Assembly (NCBI GenBank): GCA_022843905.1
Contig: JALHMT010000020.1
Location: 64,371-97,877 of the forward strand
Reading direction: 5' to 3'
Length of the DNA stretch: 33,507 bases
DNA from: Rubrivivax sp.
Lineage (GTDB): Bacteria; Pseudomonadota; Gammaproteobacteria; Burkholderiales; Burkholderiaceae_C
Shown: piece after piece, positions 30,337 to 33,507 of the stretch
How positions within the stretch are numbered: position 1 is the stretch's first letter
How the letters are laid out: every line of letters starts with the position of its first letter
Notes under the pieces: model-generated
Told to the model about the DNA's origin: nothing
Databases searched by the model: none
The model's input: the letters and a program-made list of their open reading frames with translations, nothing else
Made by a program: the position numbers and the translations under genes

Positions 30337-31190
30337 CGCGGTGTTCCTTCGCGCCCCGCTAGGCTGGCCATGGCGCGCAGCGCGGTATCGGGCGGTCCGG
30401 CGGGCAGCTCGAAGCCTGGTGGCAGCTCGGGCAGCTCGCGCACGGGCAGGGCCGGCCACAGGTGGTGGGCGCGGTGGCGCTGCAGGATCAGCATCGGCTC
30501 TTCGCCGAAGAGCTGGCGCCCCGCCGCCAGCAGCGCCGGCGGGGCGGGCAGCGCGAAGGTGCCCAGGCGCCCGTCGCGCTGGTGCAGCAGGTGGTGGAAG
30601 ACGAAGCCGGCGCCGCCGATGCTGATGCGCAGGGTGAGCCAGTACACCAGGAACACCGCCGGGTCGATGGCAGCCACGGTGATGAACACCGCGCCGCGCA
30701 GTGCCGACTCGCGCAGCAGCGACCGGCTCAGGCCGTGCCTTCGCAGCCAGTTCACCATCGAGCGCTCGGGCACCAGCAGCGCGCCGACCAGGGCACGACC
30801 GTGGCTGCCGGCGATCTGGTAGAGCTCCGGGTCGTCGTGTCCGGCACTGCTGCGGTGGTGGCGAAGGTGCACCACGCGGTGCTCGCGGTAGCCCAGACCG
30901 AAGGGCGTGTCCAGGATCATGGCCAGACGGTGGAAGACCGGCACCCGGATCGCCGCACGCAGGTGCATCAGTTCGTGCAGGGCGAGCGACAGGCGCACGT
31001 AGACCAGCGGCACGACCAGCAGCAGCCAGGCCGGCGGCAGCAGGTCGGCCATGGCGCCGGCCAGGGCGCCGTAGAGCGCCAGCGTCCATCCCAGCGTGGC
31101 GCGCAGGTAGCGGCGGTCGTCGGCAAGCGCACGGCCGGGCAGATCGTTCAACAGACCGACATCTCGGGCGGTCATCGGTCGCTGCGTCAT
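30333..31190 (-). CDS. Membrane fatty-acid-desaturase-family enzyme
   Basis: A 285-residue integral membrane di-iron enzyme. Three histidine boxes are present: HELMH (72-76), HLRHH (108-112) and HRAHH (239-243), plus FHHLLHQ near 199-203. Hydrophobic segments around 33-50, 53-68 and 168-198 bracket them. This arrangement is typical of membrane desaturases and related hydroxylases, which use O2 and an electron donor; the substrate may be an acyl chain, a carotenoid or another lipid and cannot be told apart here. It is the first gene of a four-gene minus-strand operon and its stop overlaps the next start (ATGA at 30333-30336). Start at 31190 or the in-frame ATG at 31175; neither has a strong ribosome site. 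Confidence 0.88.
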   Translation of the reverse strand: MTQRPMTARDVGLLNDLPGRALADDRRYLRATLGWTLALYGALAGAMADLLPPAWLLLVVPLVYVRLSLALHELMHLRAAIRVPVFHRLAMILDTPFGLGYREHRVVHLRHHRSSAGHDDPELYQIAGSHGRALVGALLVPERSMVNWLRRHGLSRSLLRESALRGAVFITVAAIDPAVFLVYWLTLRISIGGAGFVFHHLLHQRDGRLGTFALPAPPALLAAGRQLFGEEPMLILQRHRAHHLWPALPVRELPELPPGFELPAGPPDTALRAMASLAGREGTPR

Positions 31191-31227
31191 GAGGCTGAAG
31201 TTGCCAAGTTGTCGCTGGCCCGGGCGG

Positions 31228-31243
31228 GGATCTGTGTGGATCC
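31228..31243. repeat. 16-bp palindrome, candidate operator near the desaturase start
   Basis: GGATC and GATCC flank the 6-bp centre TGTGTG, 38 bp upstream of the desaturase ATG. A site here would overlap the promoter of the desaturase operon. Confidence 0.35.
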
Positions 31244-31325
31244 GTGCTGCACTGGCGGCCAGCCCACGGACCCCCTGTGTTTAGGGTATGTCCCCGTCCC
31301 GGAAAACCCCCTGAATGAGTGGCTG

Positions 31326-31342
31326 TCGACCCCCAGGGTCGA
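31326..31342. repeat. 17-bp palindrome, candidate operator upstream of the flavoprotein gene
   Basis: TCGACCC and GGGTCGA flank the 3-bp centre CCA, a perfect 7-bp inverted repeat. It lies 50 bp upstream of the -10-like TAAAAT. No T tract follows, which argues against a terminator. Confidence 0.4.
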
Positions 31343-31466
31343 AGCCGACCGACCAGACTTTTCCAGTCTCTTCGCCGCAGTGTAACGGACGTAAAATTCG
31401 AACAGATGGCGTCTTGCGCAGCTTTTCGCGTGCGCCATCGGCACCCCCTTGCGTCACGAGGACCCC

Positions 31467-32576
31467 ATGGCTCGCATAGCAATCGTTGGCGCGGGACCGG
31501 CGGGTGCATCGGCCGGTTGGCACCTCGCGAGCCGCGGCCACGCCGTGACCTTGTTCGACCGCGCCGCCTTCCCGCGCGACAAGACCTGCGGCGACTGGCT
31601 CACCCCCCTGGCCCTGCGTGAACTGGCCGCCCTGGGCCTCGACGGACCCCGGCTCATGGCGCTGGCTCCTGGCCACACCGTGATCCATCACAGCGTGCTG
31701 CAGGCGCCCGACGGCGGCCGCAGCGAACAGCCGGCCGCGGCACCGGGGCGCTGCATCCGTCGTGAACAACTCGATGCGCTGATCGTGGCCCGCGCACGAC
31801 AGGCCGGCTGCGATCTGGTGCAGCGCACCGTGCGGCGCGTCCAGCGCGAGGATGGCGAGTGGTCGGCCTTCGACCACCTGGTCGACGCGCGGGGCGCCGG
31901 CGCCGGCGAGCCCAACGCCGTCGGCGTTCGCGCCTACTGGACAGTGCCGCGGGACGACGCCAGCCATGCGCTGGCCGACCGCGTCGCCCTGCACACCGAC
32001 GCGCGGCACCGGCGCGGTTACGGCTGGATCTTTCCGGTGGCGCAGGACGCCTCGACCGTCTGCTTCAACATCGGCGTCGGCTTGTGGAAGTCGGACCAGC
32101 GCGAGGGCGCCACCGTTTCCGACTACCTCGAACACTTCCTGGCCCACGACGCGCTGGCCTCGTCGCTGAGCCAGCGGGCGCTGCACTCGACGCGCCGCGT
32201 CGGCTACCCGGTGATGCTGGGCGGCTGGCGCAACCGCGTCGAACATCGGGGGGTCCTGCGCATCGGCGACGCTGCCGGGCTGGCCGACCCGCTCACCGGC
32301 GACGGCATCGGCAACGCCCTGACCAGCGGCCGCTTGCTGGCCGAGGCCCTCGACGGTGGCACGGCCGGCGACTGGCCGCGGCGCTTCGCCTCGGCGATGG
32401 CGCCCGAACTTCGCCGTGCCTGGCTGCTGCGCCAGCTGCTGGTGTCGGGCACGGCCAAGAACCTTGCTGCCCGTGTCCTGGCCGTCGGTCCTGAAGGACT
32501 GCGCCGCAGGCTGCACAGCGCCGTCTTCGGCAGTGGCGGCTACTGCGGCCTGCTGCCGAGGCTGGGCCGCGACTGA
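31467..32576 (+). CDS. Geranylgeranyl-reductase-type FAD-dependent oxidoreductase
   Basis: A 369-residue flavoprotein. The N-terminal Rossmann motif is GAGPAG (8-13) with acidic Asp31 ending the second strand, followed by DKTCGDWLTP (38-47), a stretch typical of geranylgeranyl reductase relatives. The second FAD motif is IGDAAGLADPLTGDGIGNAL, with Asp268. Family members reduce isoprenoid double bonds or oxidise lipid-like substrates; the exact reaction cannot be read. The ATG at 31467 is chosen because GAGGA at 31458-31462 precedes it and the Rossmann fold starts directly after; a TTG at 31449 is possible but unneeded. It is divergent from the desaturase operon and followed by the caspase-like gene after 98 bp. 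Confidence 0.9.
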   Translation: MARIAIVGAGPAGASAGWHLASRGHAVTLFDRAAFPRDKTCGDWLTPLALRELAALGLDGPRLMALAPGHTVIHHSVLQAPDGGRSEQPAAAPGRCIRREQLDALIVARARQAGCDLVQRTVRRVQREDGEWSAFDHLVDARGAGAGEPNAVGVRAYWTVPRDDASHALADRVALHTDARHRRGYGWIFPVAQDASTVCFNIGVGLWKSDQREGATVSDYLEHFLAHDALASSLSQRALHSTRRVGYPVMLGGWRNRVEHRGVLRIGDAAGLADPLTGDGIGNALTSGRLLAEALDGGTAGDWPRRFASAMAPELRRAWLLRQLLVSGTAKNLAARVLAVGPEGLRRRLHSAVFGSGGYCGLLPRLGRD

Positions 32577-32583
32577 GGCTGCC

Positions 32584-32610
32584 CTGCCCGGCAAGCGGCT
32601 GACCGGGCGG
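32584..32610 (+). terminator. Stem-loop after the flavoprotein gene
   Basis: CTGCCCGG (32584-32591) pairs with CCGGGCGG (32603-32610): 8 pairs with one T-G wobble and an 11-nt loop, beginning 8 nt after the stop codon. No T tract follows, but the position suits a transcript end before the promoter of the next gene. Confidence 0.4.
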
Positions 32611-32639
32611 CCGCCGCGACACCCCCCCAGAATGCCAGA

Positions 32640-32668
32640 TTGGCAGCGTGCGGCCGATTGCCTATGCT
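32640..32668 (+). promoter_or_regulatory. Sigma-70 promoter placing +1 at the caspase-like start codon
   Basis: TTGGCA (32640-32645, 5 of 6) and TATGCT (32663-32668, 4 of 6) are separated by exactly 17 bp. Six nucleotides, GCCGTG, separate the -10 from the ATG at 32675, so transcription should begin at or within a base or two of the start codon. No Shine-Dalgarno sequence exists upstream. Together these predict a leaderless mRNA. Confidence 0.55.
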
Positions 32669-32674
32669 GCCGTG

Positions 32675-33507
32675 ATGAAAAAAGCCGCCGTCGTCATCGG
32701 GGTCGACAAGACCGGCAAGCTGGTGCCGCTGGCATCGGCGGCGGCCGGTGCGAGGCGCGTGGCCGACTGGCTGGAGGCCGAAGGCTTCAAGGTGAACTGC
32801 CTGACCGACCAGGCGGCCCCGGTCACCGCCGAGGCCGTGCGCCAGGCCATCGGCGCCTTCGTCACCGTGCCGCCGCGCTACCACCTGCTGCTCGTCTATT
32901 TCTCGGGGCACGGCTACTGGCAGGCACGCTCCGATCTCTGGCTGCTCAGCGGTGCACCCCAGCAACCCGGCGAGGCCGTCAACCTGCGCGCCGCGATGGA
33001 CCTGGCGAAGTACTCGGGCATCGAGAACGTGGTCTTCGTGTCCGATGCCTGCCGCTCCCTGCCCGACGCGCGCAGCGGCGCCTTCGTCGACGGCGTGGCC
33101 GCCTTTCCCAACTTCGACGAGTTCGACAAGCCATCGAAGATCGACTGCTTCAAGGCCACCAGCGAAGCGCGGCCGGCCTACGAAGGCCGCATCGGCGGTG
33201 AAGCCCAGAGCGTGCTCACGGCGGCCTGGCAGGCGGCCTACCGCGAGCCCGAGGACGCCATGGTGCTGCAGATCGATGGCGAGGGCGGCGAGAAGATCGA
33301 GGTCGTGCCCAACCGCCGGCTGGAGGACTTCCTGCAGCGCAAGGTCGACGCACTGATGGCCGCCATCGACCCCAACGCGTCGCAGCAGATCGAGATCAGC
33401 GTGCCGTCGCGCGAAGAGGTCTACATCGCGCGCGTGCGGCGCGAGGCATCGGCGGCCGCGCGGCCCGGGCCGCGTCGCGGGAACCGGCGCCGCGGGCCGA
33501 CGCCGGC
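32675..33507 (+). CDS. Caspase-like cysteine protease (peptidase C14 type), 5' part
   Basis: The frame is open from ATG 32675 to the window edge; 277 residues are visible and the C-terminus is missing. Residues 1-145 form a caspase-fold domain: strand KKAAVVIGVD, then LLLVYFSGHG with catalytic His79, and VVFVSDAC with catalytic Cys126. The His-Cys dyad at the ends of consecutive strands is diagnostic of caspase-like (orthocaspase/metacaspase) peptidases. No signal peptide is present. The residues after the domain (about 146-260) are conserved-looking but unassigned, and the last stretch is Arg/Pro/Gly-rich, perhaps a linker to a further domain. Bacterial members take part in regulated proteolysis, including cell-suicide defence systems; which applies here is unknown. 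The gene has its own promoter and probably no leader. Confidence 0.88.
   Translation, partial: MKKAAVVIGVDKTGKLVPLASAAAGARRVADWLEAEGFKVNCLTDQAAPVTAEAVRQAIGAFVTVPPRYHLLLVYFSGHGYWQARSDLWLLSGAPQQPGEAVNLRAAMDLAKYSGIENVVFVSDACRSLPDARSGAFVDGVAAFPNFDEFDKPSKIDCFKATSEARPAYEGRIGGEAQSVLTAAWQAAYREPEDAMVLQIDGEGGEKIEVVPNRRLEDFLQRKVDALMAAIDPNASQQIEISVPSREEVYIARVRREASAAARPGPRRGNRRRGPTP

Larger units (their letters stand above)
31191..31466. promoter_or_regulatory. Divergent regulatory region, desaturase operon / flavoprotein gene
   Basis: This 276-bp gap carries no gene but holds several ordered elements: the palindrome GGATC-TGTGTG-GATCC (31228-31243), an inverted repeat CCCT-GTGTTT-AGGG (31273-31286), two direct copies of ACCCCCTG (31270-31277 and 31306-31313, 36 bp apart), a second palindrome TCGACCC-CCA-GGGTCGA (31326-31342), and TAAAAT (31392-31397), a 5-of-6 match to a -10 box facing the flavoprotein gene without a clear -35. 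Part of the region (about 31260-31410) is less GC-rich than the genes around it. Joint control of the two divergent units is likely; the regulator is not in the window as far as I can tell. Confidence 0.5.

Noticed and set aside
25120..30822. Plus-strand open frame of 1900 codons opposite the desaturase operon
   Set aside because: It is the complement of three well-supported minus-strand genes, with Arg/His/Gln-rich low-complexity translation and no recognisable domain.
1..33507. tRNA, rRNA, CRISPR array, insertion sequence or prophage
   Set aside because: Reading both strands gave no cloverleaf-like gene, no regularly spaced repeat, no transposase or integrase and no flanking target duplications.

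Overview
The window is about 33.5 kb of very GC-rich chromosomal DNA, densely coding, with strong G/C at third codon positions. Gene content points to a free-living betaproteobacterium, most likely a Burkholderiales member of the Leptothrix/Rubrivivax type: a short PutA beside an Lrp-type regulator, Rep helicase, a PEP-CTERM surface protein, several Tat-exported enzymes, and many c-di-GMP proteins and large cyclase-ATPases. The assignment is inference from gene content and base composition. I saw no tRNA, rRNA, CRISPR array, insertion sequence or phage gene.

Left part (1-8.8 kb): the 3' end of an EAL phosphodiesterase gene, then a membrane PAS-GGDEF-EAL protein whose EAL domain is a close paralogue of it. 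A small DUF2892 membrane protein follows. Proline catabolism comes next: an Lrp/AsnC regulator divergent from putA, which encodes a short bifunctional PutA without the ribbon-helix-helix repressor domain. An MFS transporter follows.

Middle (8.8-21.7 kb): a Tat-exported PhoD-type phosphatase divergent from rep; a cytoplasmic TPR-GGDEF diguanylate cyclase; a PEP-CTERM protein; a DUF1800 lipoprotein and DUF1501 Tat protein pair; a Tat-exported PhoX phosphatase; a short-chain dehydrogenase; and an RlpA lipoprotein. Many pairs are tail-to-tail with almost no spacer.

Right part (21.8-33.5 kb) is the least ordinary. A 1104-residue cyclase/ATPase/TPR protein follows a 19-codon basic leader ORF whose stop overlaps its start. 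Facing it is a tight minus-strand operon: a membrane fatty-acid desaturase, a second cyclase/ATPase/TPR protein (with N-terminal zinc ribbons, ATGA-coupled to the desaturase), a DUF2236 oxygenase with the residue spacing of latex-clearing protein, and a 155-residue protein I do not recognise. Across a 276-bp divergent regulatory region with two palindromes lies a geranylgeranyl-reductase-type flavoprotein, then a caspase-like protease (His79/Cys126) cut by the window edge, whose promoter places transcription start at or next to its ATG. Desaturase, reductase and oxygenase all belong to families that act on hydrophobic chains; with a large signalling NTPase in the same operon, this is the best candidate here for an undescribed system.

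Two kinds of translation start are visible. Several genes have a good Shine-Dalgarno sequence. Others lack one and instead have a -10-like hexamer ending 6-7 nt before the ATG, which suggests leaderless transcripts.
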